From: Chrysemys picta bellii
Lineage: Eukaryota; Chordata; Testudines; Emydidae
Assembly (NCBI RefSeq): GCF_011386835.1
Contig: NC_088797.1
Coordinates: 35,835,583-35,899,582, forward strand
DNA length: 64,000 bases
Reading direction: 5' to 3'
A program made the position numbers and the translations under genes. Shown in pieces: positions 1 through 12,839 of this stretch. A model generated the notes under the pieces. It did no database searches. It was not told the origin of the DNA and saw nothing but the letters and a program-made list of their open reading frames with translations. The stretch's first letter is position 1. Each line of letters opens with the position of its first letter.

Positions 1-1311
1 TCGTCACTGTGATTCTTGAGTTCTCTCCCAACTTGCTTCATCTTTAATACATTTTATGAATTTCATGAGCACAAATTCCTATACTGATGAAGTTATTAAG
101 TATAGGCACACGATGCTGCACTTGTCAAAAACAAACCAAAAAACATTTATGGAATAAAAAAAAAGTGTTATTTCCTGACACAGCTTTAGCAGTGTTTACA
201 ATGCTGTCAGATAAGGCAAGCTGTTCTAGAAATCACCTTCAAAAAACAGACAACAACCTGTATTTGCAGATTTAGAAAAATTAATATTCCTGAAGCAAGA
301 CTAATTTGCTGAAAGCCTGTCTGTTCATGTCAGGTGATGGGAGCACAATGAAATGTCATCGCTCTACATATGCCAGTTTAGAGCATCAGCAACAAGTACA
401 GCAGGGGAAACAAAATGCAAATCTTCTCCCCGCTCTGATTTTTATTCCTATTAGTCTAGAACAGGATTGCAGGGAAGGCCAGGCTGGATCTGCAACTTTG
501 GCTGTTCTGACAGAAAACTGTCAAATTTATTTAAAAATGGATTATGTGTTTAAAAACCTTTCCTTGGACAGGGACAATCCCAAAGGTAGGCATGCACTGC
601 CTGCTTGTTTCATCTTGTTTATTTGATTTAGGAAGGTCCTGATTTGTAATGAAAGCAGCACGCCATTTTTAGTGTTGAAAAACATTTGTATTGAAACATC
701 TACTATGATCTAACACTGCATACTGGATCACTTCTCATTTTCCGCAGTGATAGTGTGCCAGGGAAGCCTTGGGCTAGAGTCTAATCTGTATACCCAATGA
801 ATGCCAAATGTGTAATAGTTTAATCATTTTATATCAGTTTTCGGACCCACTTACACCAACATATAACTTGCCTCAATATTTAAGAGACAAGAAGGGTAAG
901 GTAATATCTTTTATTGGATCATCTTTATTTTATTTAAGTCATTGTTGACTTAGTCGTGGAGTCTTTACAGCAGTAAAAACTCCAGGGTCCAAGTTCGGGG
1001 TTTGGTTACATTGTTGTAAGTCTAGAGTCCTCAGGAACAGAATTTGGCCCTTGGTTCTCACAAGAGTTTTCTGAAACCTTCTGTTGGCATGAATGACTAG
1101 TTTTTTAGAAGTATAATCAGTCTTTTTTCCTCGAAAGCCAGAAATGTACACCATTCTGACATCAGAATCAGGCCCAATGTGTTCAAAAGTTACTGTGCAC
1201 TCATTTGATCAAAGATGTAGTCAACGATAGAAGGAGTAGACAAACATCTCCTAAAATCAGATAGTGTGCCCCATTAGCTCTACTGTATTTCCTTCCAATA
1301 TCCTGCACTTC
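1..1311. other. Unique AT-rich DNA, no gene seen
   Basis: I see no conserved protein, RNA gene or recognisable repeat here. The short open frames lack any motif I know and look like chance. Confidence 0.6.
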
Positions 1312-1608
1312 TGTGTACTAAATACTTTTACAAGGCCATAAATATATACAGCACTTTACAAGACAAATTAGGTCACAGTCCTGGCCCCAGAGAACTTAAG
1401 CTACAGCACCTTTCACAGAGTGATTTTAAAACATATACATGAAGTGTCACAATATCCCTGGGTGGAAGTACATATTTATCTATTTTTAAAATGGGTAAAC
1501 CGAGGCACAATGAGATGTTTTATCCAAAGTCACACAGCCAGTGACTGACAGAACTAGAAACTGAACCAAGAATCTTTTCTTCCAGCACTCTGCACTAACC
1601 ATTATTGC
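1312..1608 (-). repeat. MIR/CORE-type SINE with its 3' tail
   Basis: Read on the minus strand, this begins with the head typical of amniote MIR-like SINEs (text equivalent to 'ctggctgtgtgactttgg', then a 'cctcggtttaccc' and 'aaaatag' segment). It continues into a tail of the kind 'ctctggggccaggactgtg', ending near 1312. It is diverged and therefore old. The same tail occurs at 8815-8930 on the plus strand and at 10085-10165 and 62575-62660 on the minus strand. The family name is from memory of MIR-like sequences, not from a search. Confidence 0.6.
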
Positions 1609-2129
1609 AGCATCTTCCCAACCACAACTATATTTTTGGCATATGTCCTCTGTCAATAGCCCCATAGAAGGCGAGACTCATGCTCTAGGATGACAGGCAC
1701 CAATGTAGCTAGGCTTGAGCTAACTAGATCCACCTCATCCAAATAAGCGTTTTGACCATAATTTTCATAGGTATGTACATGTTGGAAATAATGCACCAAA
1801 AACCTGAATCAATACAAATGCAGCATTACAAGCATAAAGTCATCATGCCACCTTATTTAGATTGCAATTTCAACAACAGAATAATCAGCTATTTTATATG
1901 TAGAGCAGTAGCATACAAAAAGGGACAACATTTTGATATAGAATTTTACTTTGAAGTTATAGTGATGTTCATGATACCCAACAAACAGATGAAACAGTAT
2001 AAGGCAGAGAAGTATATGAGTGACCTAGAAGCAGCAACTGAACACAGATCTGACAGCAATCCTAATGCCGTCAGTTGTAGGACTTCTTACAAACTTTCTG
2101 TGAGCAGCATACATGTTTTCTTTACACCA

Positions 2130-3295
2130 CCATGCAATCCTGGAGATTTATTTATCTGGCATATGCAATCTGGTCAAGCCAAGCCACAATGTTCTTATCA
2201 ACGATGTTCAAGGCACAAAGACCTCCAGGAAGTTGAATCATTTCGCAGTTCTTAACAATGTGTTTCATTTTTGTGGCTGCCCACATTGACATAGTGGACT
2301 GTGTCTAAAATATCACCGAAATTCTGCTGCAGCACAGATTCCATGTCCGGTATGAAACTGGTTCAGAAGGCTTCATTGCCTTTGCGTAAATCAAACACAA
2401 GTTGACATTCAGTGGGGTCCAAGACAAGATAATTATTTCTCACATTCTCTGAGGCCCATGAAGCTTGCCACACATCCACTACTGTAAATCCCTCACCCCA
2501 TAAACTTATCCACAATGGACGACATGAGGGCAGATGACCATGTGGTGGATTAAACAAGTCTTTAATTAATGGTAAATGTGGCATATCACACAATTTCATC
2601 ACGAGCTTTACCATGCTTTCCTTTTTGTGAATATTGGGCAGAGCAATATTGCAGAGAACCAGTAACCATGGTAGATGAGTAGTTTTAAGTGTGCCTGAAA
2701 TAATACGCATGATGGAATTGAGTTGTATGTCAATCATCTTTGTGTGCGATGAGCGAGCCCGTACTGGAGCACAATACTCAGAAGCTGAGCAAAAAAGAGT
2801 GCCAAGGCTGAAGTGCATAAGGGTTGAGCATTAGCAACCCATGTCATTCCAGCCAGTTTTCCGAGCAGGTTGTTAAGTGTTTTGACCATAGTGTCTGTCT
2901 TTGTAAGATGGTCTCAATATGTGAGGAGTTCTATCCAACGTGACACCTAGATAGACCGAGTGTGAATCAAACTTTGTTTGCTGACCATTGAGAACTATGT
3001 TCAGCTCTCTGCCCACTTGTGCATGATTTAAGTGGAAGACATTCAACACAGTCTTATTTCCACTTGGTATCAGGCGCCACCAATGACAATTGGCCATAGC
3101 CACCATATCTGCATTCAGAACACTCTCAAGTATGTCAAAGGAGTGTGACTGCGTGCTGAGGCATATGTTGTCTGCATAAACAAATGTGCAAGATCCAGTA
3201 TAAGGAGATCATTCTAATATAAATTGAACAACATTGGCGATAATACAGATCCCTGCGAGAGGCCAGAAAGATTCCTGGAGAGTGGAGGTTTATGA
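2130..3295 (-). pseudogene. Decayed LINE reverse transcriptase, 3' half of ORF2
   Basis: Minus-strand remnant of a non-LTR retrotransposon polymerase. Reading 3290 towards 2130 one meets a palm segment with an LSQGSVLSP-like motif, then FVYADNICLS where the catalytic Y/FADD box would be, so the second aspartate is Asn here. Two open stretches follow (3106-2873 and 2818-2363) separated by a frame break. They carry thumb-like motifs, including a YLGVTLDRT segment and EYCAPV. The last recognisable part (about 2270-2145) has the HIV..C..GG..AL..AW pattern found at the C-terminus of this jockey-like LINE group. It differs from the CR1 copies elsewhere in the window. No 5' end, endonuclease or poly-A tail was found. 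The clade is unassigned. It is inactive because of frameshifts, stops and the changed catalytic box. Confidence 0.7.
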
Positions 3296-4769
3296 AGGTA
3301 CTCATTTTGACAAGTTATACAGTGTAAAATGTTAGATGTTTTCTGGTTTTGCAATATTTTTAACAGCAGCAAGAAAATGCATTACAATTCAGGCAACTTG
3401 GGTCATTAAACTTTCAATGCCTCATCACAGTGCCAGTACAGAGTGAAAGATCCTTCCACTTGATAAAAGTCAAGGCAACTTTACTCATTTTTTTTTAATT
3501 TCTGTGTGCAAATAACACTTTTGGAGGTTATAACCTCATCTTTCTCTCATTAATTCAGTGGCTTATACTTGTCTTACACAGAGCCAAGTATATTGCCAGA
3601 ATTTAACAGTGAAGAGAAATTAACAGTACATGCAGATACTTCCGAAGCAGGAACAGGTCAGCCCTGAGACAGTTATGAGGTAGTGAAACTGAGGAGTATC
3701 CTGTCCTATTCAGCAGTAGGAAAACCTATCCAAGAGAAAAAGAGAATGCAGCCTGCTTGACAGATTGAGAACTTGAGGCTCTTTGTTACTAACTGTAAGA
3801 CCAACTCCAATACCTGTCAACAGATTCATTCATTGACATGGATAAACCAATGAAGGGTAGGAATGCTTGACTCATGTGGGATGGCATATAGCCCTGCAAC
3901 CATTCATATTCACTATGAAGGACTGGCTGATAAAGCAGCATAAAAGAGGATTTTTATATTTTCATTTGTAATAGAATGTCTTTAGTGAAAGAATGAACTT
4001 CCTCCTAACCTGGGGTCAGGAGCGTGTTGAAGGTTTGTTGTTGAAGTTTGTAGCAGAGGCAAGACTCTCAGGGAACATAAGAGGTACAGATTTCACCCCT
4101 TCCTTGTCTGGATAGCTGACTGGGCTATACATTCCATTGTTGATGGTTCCTAAGAGTGAAGTCTCCAAAGTGGGTGGAACACTGTTCTTGTCCATGTACA
4201 CTGCGCTGCACTTACACTGACTTTAGTTCAAACCTCCCTACAAGAGGGGGACACGGACCCTTCCTGATACAAGAGTTTGTATTATCTCTTCACTCCTGTG
4301 TCTACCCAGCAAGCCTCTTAGCCTTTACACTTTGCTCCTAATTTTGTCTGCAGACACATTTGGCAACCACTGTGCATACGGGTTTGAAAGGCCCTTAGAC
4401 ATAGGCTTGCTATCAATGTCTGGAGGAATACATTCTTGGATACATAGGGGTCAGTTTGTTTGTAGAAAGAACATGGAACACTGTTACTAGGCGGAGGCAC
4501 CACCAGGAAGTCATCACCCTTGGCTATGCAGAGAGTATTGAGCACAGCGAGTAAGCTGGATAGCTGCCAACTGCAAGATTATAAAATAAATGCCTCCCAA
4601 AGGTAACAGGTATTGCAAGGTGTAGATCTGGCACACACTGCTGGGGATTTTACCATCTACAACTCTGTTCTAGTGTAAAGGATACACGAGTCTGAAGTAA
4701 TGGAATAGAAATGGTGGCACAGGGAACTGGAAACACAAACAATGATGATCTAATTTGCTTAAGAGAGCC
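3296..4769. other. Unannotated stretch, no gene seen
   Basis: Unique-looking sequence with a T-run near 3490. The short open frames at 4016-4545 on both strands have no recognisable motif. Confidence 0.5.
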
Positions 4770-4977
4770 AAGTAGCTATGTATTCCTTCTCTCCTGTGCA
4801 ACCTAGTCTAGCAGTGGAATCCACTCAACAATCATTTTGCAGCCTGAGGGTGGGGAAAATCAGACAAGACCAGAAGCTCATGACTATTACAGCTAGATGG
4901 GATGGAGAGTCCCAACTTTTTTTCTGTTATAACATGGGGGTGCTGGTAGAGAAGAGGTTGAGAACCACTGTTGATTG
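4770..4977. repeat. Possible hAT MITE fragment
   Basis: The right end reads gaggttgagaaccactg, the reverse of the hAT-like terminus cagtggttctcaacctc that is common in vertebrate MITEs. A clear left terminus and an 8-bp duplication were not found, so the extent is approximate. Confidence 0.35.
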
Positions 4978-7855
4978 AGAAAAAGACAAGAGATGTGGAT
5001 ATTTAGACAACTTTTGAGAAATAGTACTTAAATAATGTTGGCCCTGTACGTAATGAATTATGTACCAACCTGTGTTTTACCAGTCAGCTGCGTAACTATG
5101 AGCACCTGCAGCCATGCACGTAAAGGATACTAGCAATCATATCATGATTTGAAAAGCCACTCAGAAGAGAGACAATGCAGGAGCACAATGAGCAGACCAG
5201 TTATTCATGGTGTAAGGAGGAGTTTGCTGGCTTAGCAACTGCAGATCTGCATGCCCTGCTAAAAAGACAATCTTTATAATGATAAAACCTACCACAGTTA
5301 GGTGAAATTTTGAGGCTACTGGCATGCCTCCTTGTCTGTGCATATACAGATTTGGAGTAAAACTGTCACAAGGTAACATGCAATACAGCTGGCATATCAT
5401 TACTTCACTGTATATAAGGAGGAGCGATAAATCATCTACAGCTTCAGCAATTAGGGCCTCCTGCCAAATCCTCAAGAATGCCTGACATTTGATAAGAACA
5501 AAAATATGAGTTAATACTACTTAGGTTCAGTGTCTCTTTTAAACTAAACTAGGGCAATATTTATTCTATATTCTTAGATTATCAGTCTATTGTGCATATC
5601 CTGCAACAACATTGAACAGTAACGATCCTACGATAATGCTGCATGTTTTGTGCATCCATACCTCCCACTGAAGTCTATGGTAAATTTGGCTGCCCAAGGA
5701 CTGCAGGACAGAGCTTTTATTTTGTATGTTGTGTTCATGAATGAAGGGATGGGTACCTTTTGGTACCACAAATTCAACCTTCATTTCAGTTAAAATTCTT
5801 GTCAAAAAAGTATTCAGAACCCAAAGAAAAACCTGAACATTTCAAAGAAGCATAGCATCCATTCCTCGAACATAGATCTAAAGGATATTACCACAGCTAA
5901 AATTTTAAATAGAAGTATGGCAACTGAATCCAACAGCTTATCAACAATGGAATGATATATCCCCTTTTCATATCCTTCCCAAGCCATCTATTGATGGATC
6001 ATGAAGCATGTACAAAAACAAACAAAACATTCTACTTCATTTGTACAAGTTCTTCTAGATCCAAGACCTGGAGCTTCTATCAATCTACTATGATTATACT
6101 AGTTTGGGAGAATTCCTTTGAGACTTCTTGATGATCTTTTAATAGCTGATGTTCAGGAGGTGTTATGCTGCCATACAACTGGCTGGCCCCTTTATTATAA
6201 GGTGAAAGTAGAAGTAATATTTCAATTTTTGATATGCTTGGTCTACAGATTCCATACAAGGAATACAAGTAGAGATGGACTAAAGCCACAAAAATTCAGA
6301 CATCCCCAAAGTCAAGGTATATTCAGACCAGGGTTTTTTGCTTTGGTGTATCTTGAATGACCAAACTAACCCTATGGAATGCAGATTTTTAGGGAGAAAA
6401 GGAAAATATTTAAATGACATGCGTGCTCATGAACCTAGACGGAATCATAAATTATTAATTACACAAGAAGTTATAGAACAGGAAATAAAAATATTTAATC
6501 TCTTCTGTGTCTGGTAGTACTGTATGTGATGGAAACTGCCATCATGACAGCACCTCTTGCTAAAATATGACCAAGGTCAATCCCATAAAACTCATTACTG
6601 TCCAAAAGTAGTTACTGAATGGGAAAAAGTTTCAATTCCAAGACAAAACAGTAAGCATGCAATTTTACACTATTCTAACATTACAAAGCCTAGCACTGCA
6701 GGCAGTGGTCTCAGACAGTCTGGACTAAAGAATTCAATAGAAAAGAACATATTACATGTACTATATCTGTATTAATAAATACCTGTGGCAAGCACTGAAA
6801 TGTGCTGCAAAGGAGACAGACCTATGCACAGGGTCCATTGCATCATTGCTTCACCTCTTGCATTGCTAGCCATTCAGAGAATGACATTTGTGAGTCTACG
6901 AAACAATCCAAGGAAGATACTGGTCACCATTCATGAGATGTAATAGCCCAACTGGCCAGTAAGAAATAGTAGATTCTGCTTTCAACTAGACCCCTTTCCC
7001 TTCCCTTGTATGGAAAGAAAAACCTTTAAATACAGACATGTAAACTGGAAAAATCCTTTTCTATGGTTTTTATCTTTTGAGAATCATCAGCTGCCACTAG
7101 GGGACTTGTTTTTTCCTATTTTTCCTCATGCCCAAATTCTATATGCATACCCTCAGGCCACCAGCAGCCCATGAAATGTCTGAGCACATGCTTGGACCCA
7201 GCATTGGCAGTGAATGGCTATACTGAAGTGGACACGCATCTAAACACCACATAAGCTAGCTCCCTTGAGAGATTCTTCAGCACTCCCTTTTTAGGAGAAA
7301 AACACTTTAGCAGCAGGCATGCTATAGGTAGGTGCTGGGGTGCTTCAATAGAGCTGAGGAAGCTTGCATACCACCTACCTGCCTCTTTACTGCTCTAGCT
7401 TGTACAACCGGTTTTCCAAAGTGAGACTAAATTAATCATCAATTTAACCGCCTCAAAGAAACAAACCTATAAATAGTAATAAAACTAGAAGAGAAGACAT
7501 GAAGAAACAAAATCCAACAAACAAGAAGAGAGTTTAGAAATAAAACTCCAGAGCTAATTGAAGAAAGCACTGCTAAACCTTTATATAGTATCGTTCTGAA
7601 CAAAGTATAGTTGGGTTAGAGAATTACTCATGAACCAAACATAATTTTCACTGGAAGCATTAGTCAGTCAATTGTAAGTATTCACTAAGTATATGGATTA
7701 ATAGTTTTCAGCCTATGGTTTGATCATTTTAACTCCCCCCCCACCTCCACACACACACTTGTCACCTATATTAGTGGAGGGACTCAATCATATCAGAGTC
7801 CTATTGTGCAGGATGGTGTACAAATACCTAACTAGAGGGTTTCTGCCCCTAAGCG
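4978..7855. other. Unannotated stretch, no gene seen
   Basis: AT-rich sequence without a recognisable gene. Short chance open frames occur on both strands. A short pyrimidine-rich run followed by CA dinucleotides lies at 7732-7760. Confidence 0.5.
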
Positions 7856-7859
7856 TTTA

Positions 7860-8172
7860 CAATCTAAGGGCCAGATTTTGTCTCCCTTACTCAGATTGTA
7901 CAGTACCTTATTCCTCAGACAGTCCCATTGAAACCAATGGGATTACTTATTGAGTAAGATATTAGTTGACATGATTAAAGCTGTCAGCATCTGGCCTTAA
8001 AAAATGACAAGATGCAAAAAACTAGTGTAACCGAAGGAGGATCAGATCTTGGAACTGTTACATTAAGCAGTACCTTACTATTTGAAAAGTCCCACTGAAA
8101 AGTCCTCCACAGTGAGGTGCTAAGACGGCAAGTAAGGATGCAAAAATTTGGCCTAAGCAGTGGGAATAGTGG
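7860..8172. repeat. Short palindromic 'cccattgaaaccaatggg' repeat cluster
   Basis: Contains aagggccagattttgtctcc and a centre reading cccattgaaaccaatggg. A second similar piece at 8085-8172 holds tcccactgaaaag and ends ggcctaag. These are hallmarks of the short palindromic MITE-like repeats scattered through this window. Confidence 0.45.
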
Positions 8173-8814
8173 AAGGAAGACAAGGTCCATGAACTAGAGA
8201 CTTAGGCACTTCAGTAACACAAATAAATAAGGTTAACAGTGGCAGGAATACATGAATAGTCATGTGCGCAGTTTGAAGGGTTTAAGTTAATTAAAAGACT
8301 TTACACAACAGATACTAATGGTGTCAATGAGCTCAGTTTTTACAAGCTAAATGAATGAACAAGCAATTCATTATTTATATTGTGTGGTTGATTACCCAAG
8401 TCACATAGCATCAGCCCTGCACCGTGCCTCAACAAACAGCATTTTAACTGGAGAACAGCAAATATTGAACACTGCACTTTCTGGTACGGATTTTCAGAAA
8501 AATCATTCATGTTAAAAATTGCAGACTCATCAACATTTTCAGGAATAGACAACAGTTATACAAGTACTCCTTAATAATACATGACCCCATAAAGCACCAT
8601 AATTAAACTCAGATTCTATTTGCAAAAATATTTGTGAATTAGTTTGTTAAGGGTTTGTTTTAATTATCCAACCACTTCTGATTTTAAATAATAAGAAAAT
8701 GGCATGAAAACGTAACTCAAGTACTGAAGAGGGCATTAACTGACTTCTTTGAGGGTATGTTTAGTTAAATTCTTCTTATATGACAGTAGTATAAAAAGGC
8801 TTTCATTCTGCATT

Positions 8815-8992
8815 AAATGGGTATGGATTGTCTTTTTGTTTTGTGTTCGCACAGCACCTAGTGCAGTGAGGTCCTGGTATAAGAGTAGGACCCTGAGGCA
8901 CTAAGGTAATACAAACGATGAAATTCTGGCCTCATTGAAGGCAACAGCAAAACTGCCATAGATTCCACTGGAGCCAGGATTTCACCCAGTAT
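8815..8992 (+). repeat. SINE tail followed by a palindromic MITE-like repeat
   Basis: 8815-8930 carries the SINE tail with cacagcacctagtgcagtg and ctaaggtaatacaaacga. 8932-8992 is a short repeat starting gaaattctggcctc and ending gccaggatttcaccc, whose two ends are near reverse complements, with a tccactgga centre. Confidence 0.5.
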
Positions 8993-9818
8993 TTATTTTA
9001 GTGTAACTGCATCCGAATCTTGTCCAAAGTTCAGGTATTATTAAACACATAGTAGTTATGCAGACAGAATGGTGAAGATCTGTTGCCAAGAAGAAAATAT
9101 TTAGGGTGCCCAGGGGCACTAAACATACACACCCTTCTTAGGAACAGCAATTACAGGCTGAAAATAAAACTGGCAATATGTTCATTAAGGAGGGAGGGGG
9201 ACAGGGGGATTTCTACACATATACTATTCAATCTGTAGGAGTATGCTTTTCTTGTTATCAATATTTACTTCAGAGATTTAATACCAGGATGTTCCAGTCT
9301 TCAATTCCAGTTCTTGAGCTTCAGAGACAGATTTTTAACTTGCTAGGTAGGGAATTTAACTTCTAACAAAAAATTTAATTGTATAATTTCTTAATTGGCT
9401 GAATGCCTGTATTCTGAATCTAGTGAAACTTGTTCACATTGACACTAACCTTATAGTGTCTATGTATTTAGCATAGGGGAATCTCGCCAGTTTACATTTC
9501 CCAAGGATAAACATTTTTTGCTGTTTTTTCTGCTTGCTGGGTGAATTATCACTGTCACTGGTTTGCAATCTGAGAACAAACACTGCATCACAACGCAGAA
9601 TAAGATATAGCAAGGGCAGAATGCATACTTTTCCCTCTCCAAACACCATGTAATGTACAGCTCAGATCCTGTGTTAGCCTAAATGCCGAACCCAGGATCT
9701 CTTTACAATAAGAGAATGAGAGGGAGTGTATCATGTTTGCAAGATACATTTGCAGTTATGAATCAATAAGCATGTTATCAGTTCCAATTCTCATTTCCCC
9801 ATCTTGCAGCTGGAATAA
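8993..9818. other. Unannotated stretch, no gene seen
   Basis: Unique-looking AT-rich DNA. The two overlapping minus-strand open frames at 9434-9649 have no motif and no supporting context. Confidence 0.5.
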
Positions 9819-10040
9819 CTGTTGGAACACAAAAAGAAGAACAGGAGTACTTGTGGCACCTTAGAGACTAACAGATTTATTAGAGCATAAGCTTTCGTGG
9901 ACTACAGCCCATGGGCTGTAGTCCACGAAAGCTTATGCTCTAATAAATTTGTTAGTCTCTAAGGTGCCACAAGTACTCCTGTTCTTCTTTTTGCGGATAC
10001 AGACTAACACGGCTGCTACTCTGAAACCTGTTGGAACACA
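9819..10040 (+). mobile_element. Palindromic double tail of a Penelope-like element, with 13-bp TSD
   Basis: Two copies of a PLE 3' tail face each other. The arms are 9831-9911 and 9912-9992, 81 bases each. They are reverse complements except for one base (cagattta on the left, aaatttgt on the right). The right side alone continues with the terminal gcggatacagactaacacgg segment to 10027. Both flanks carry ctgttggaacaca (9819-9831 and 10028-10040), a 13-bp target-site duplication. The inserted unit is therefore 9832-10027 and noncoding. The same tail is found at the 3' end of the coding PLE at 32266-33566, which identifies the family. The palindrome predicts a long hairpin. Either twin priming or template switching during target-primed reverse transcription could have made it; that is inference. 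Confidence 0.88.
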
Positions 10041-12839
10041 GCATATCAACACCAATTAGCATTTCTATAATACTTTTAAATTACTTATATTGGGTAGTGC
10101 CTACTGTGCTAAGTACTATAATCACAGGAAACAAAAAGATGGTTGCTGCCCCACAGAGCTTACAGACATATTAAATGCTATGTTGCAAAATAAATGCAAA
10201 ATAAAAATGTGATGCAAAACAAAAAAAACATTTTTAATAACGTGCTGGCCTTTCATTTTTATACTATAACCACCACCTATCAAGCAAAACTAAATAACCC
10301 ATGACAATGTTCCCTTCTTTCAGATGGAGAACCGAAGAATTCCTGCTCACATCACTTGCCAGACCTCAGCTCTGGGTGTCAAAGTCAAGTGACAAGACTG
10401 ATCACAGCAAATTCCTTCATTGCTAGGCTCCCTGAACCAATACAAATATAGCCATGTCTGTGGACTTTAGGCTTACAGAAAAGAGGGAGAAGTCACAGCA
10501 GATCACTGAGTCCAACTCCACTGCAAGAGTGTAATACAGTCCCTCAAACAAGGGGGGGAGGGGTTAATCATGTATTGATCTGATACTACTCTAAATCTTT
10601 CTTCCAATCCTAGCAACTGATAAGATCTTGAGAGAGGAAAATTTTCCCTACCCTTACTGCATGGAAGAGTTTAACTCCCTCATTTCCAAGTACTATGTAG
10701 ATGGAATATTTTTAGGACCTTGAAAGTTCCACACCTCTTAATTAAATGACCTGAGCAACACTGAACCCAAGTAGTTAATTCTACTTGTGTGTAGGACCAC
10801 TTCAAGTGAGCTGGGACCACCCCTATAACCTGGTAATCTGTATTTGTAATTCATTTATTTTATGCTATCACTCTTCAAGTATAATTTTATAATTCAAATC
10901 TATATCCTGAACCATATACTATATATGTTTCTAAGAAGCCTAATTCAATCAATCTTATCCCAAACAGGCCATCACAGGGTTTGGGAGGGTGATCACTATA
11001 GATATCATGAAGCCTTGTTTGGTTTGCCCTTAGTGACCCTACTTTCCCACTGAATCAAAGCAAAATGTTTATAGCAAGCTACATCTGAAATATGATTGTG
11101 TGATTTAAATGAAACCAGAGAGAATCTGTGTAAATACCATAAAGAAGAAAGCAAGCCTAAGAGTTGGTTTGGCGGACAAATATTTGACTACGCTTCACTG
11201 CAGGCCTCGAGTGACATGGTCAAAATTAGCAACTGCATAAAAAAAATAAACTGACAAGATTCATCCACAGACCACACACCTTTGGAATAATGCTCCAGAC
11301 CATACTCTATGATTCCTCAGACACTTCTCTGTTGACGCATTTCCCAACGCTTATGCAAAAAGAGCATCTCATTTGCATGTCAGCTAATGAATGTGACTAT
11401 CAAAAGAACTGCCACAAAAGTTCTAGGAGAGCATGGACCAGAAAGCAATCCTGGGATAAGGATGACTGTTTATTTGCACCTGTATTAAAATGTGTTTTTG
11501 TATGGCTCTCCTTAATATATTCTGTATATTTAGAAGAATTACAATAGAATGAAGGTTGTGTGCAATTTTAGAGTGGATCTGTATTCATCCACCCTCTCAG
11601 AATGAAGGTGCTCCTCCCTCTAGCAGAGGAACAGCTGGCTACAGCCCTGGAGTAAATCAGTTCTATTCCTCAATCAGACAAAGGCTCTCACCCCCCCCAC
11701 CCCTCCCCAGATGTGGAGCTTGCTATCTCAGTAGTTCTTTTCACCTAGCAGATAGGAACTGTGTGGCCTGGAACTCTGATATGTCGTGTTGTGCTGCTAC
11801 TGTACAACTACTCTAGCTATGAGCCCCACCATATTACAGGTTAGAGAACTAGGAGTATTTTCAGTTAATGAACTTTACTTTGGAATATTTGTTCAGCTAT
11901 GAGTGCATTTTAAAGCAGAGGTGAAGTTGAGGGGTGGGGAAGCTTCAAAGCTTAGTGTCATGGGTCTCTCTGGGATTCTGCAAAGAATCTAATCACCTGG
12001 GGAAATATGTCAAGTGGTAGGTGTAATGCAGTGATTTTTCATTAATTTTAATTACTGTCATTTTATAGGGTAGTTAGCATCCTCAGTCCTCTGTCTCTGA
12101 ATTGCACTGGGATTCATGCCAAATTTCTTCCCCCTCATTGGTTCCCTCAAGCACTATTTAATAATGGAAGCGCTTTAACATGTTTTAATAAAAATATAAA
12201 TGCCAAACAGTTTTGAATGAGAATGAAATCATATCATAAATGTTTATAATAAAACCCTCTTCTTTATTTATAATTCTATGAAACTAAAAACTTGGACTAC
12301 ATGCTGTTGAACAAAAGGCTTTATCAGGGTTGAGAAGAGAGAGTATATGGAGCATACCCACCTTAAAAACATACAGACAGACAAAGCAACCCCAACTTTT
12401 AGCAACAGTTAATATCACCCCATGAGATGGGCAGGAGGGAAGAGATTGAAAATAGCATTTATTCCTATCTCTGGTTCATTGCAACTGGATTTGAAACAGT
12501 TGCCTTGGTAGCTTAATGTATATTTTTAAAACAAACCTCATCTGCTCCAGATTTGAAATGAAATTATCTATCTTTAAAAAAAAATCAATTCCTGATTGCT
12601 ACAATGGCCACCACTCTCCACTGATAATCCCTGACAAGCACTAGAGAAAAGATTTTCTAACTTGGACAAGAAGGTGACAGGTGCCCAAGTGCTGGCTCCC
12701 AGGTATTTATTGACCATTACCAGGTTTGTCTGTTATAAACAGTAAGGTTGGGTATGCATTTTAGAGGCATTAGTACTGTAACATCAATTAGTTACCCATT
12801 ACAGAATCAAAAGTTAATATCTCATAATTGTTTGGGGAA
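10041..12839. other. Mostly unannotated; minus-strand SINE tail near 10085-10165
   Basis: 10085-10165 resembles the minus-strand SINE tail (tgctgccccacagagcttac). The rest shows no gene or recognisable repeat. The open frames at 11290-11816 are motif-free. Confidence 0.5.

Noticed and set aside
1752..2255. 167-aa plus-strand open frame
   Set aside because: No motif, and its 3' part is antisense to the LINE remnant on the minus strand.
9831..9992. Perfect hairpin as a terminator or ncRNA gene
   Set aside because: It is explained by two opposed PLE tails with a common TSD, and no promoter is visible.
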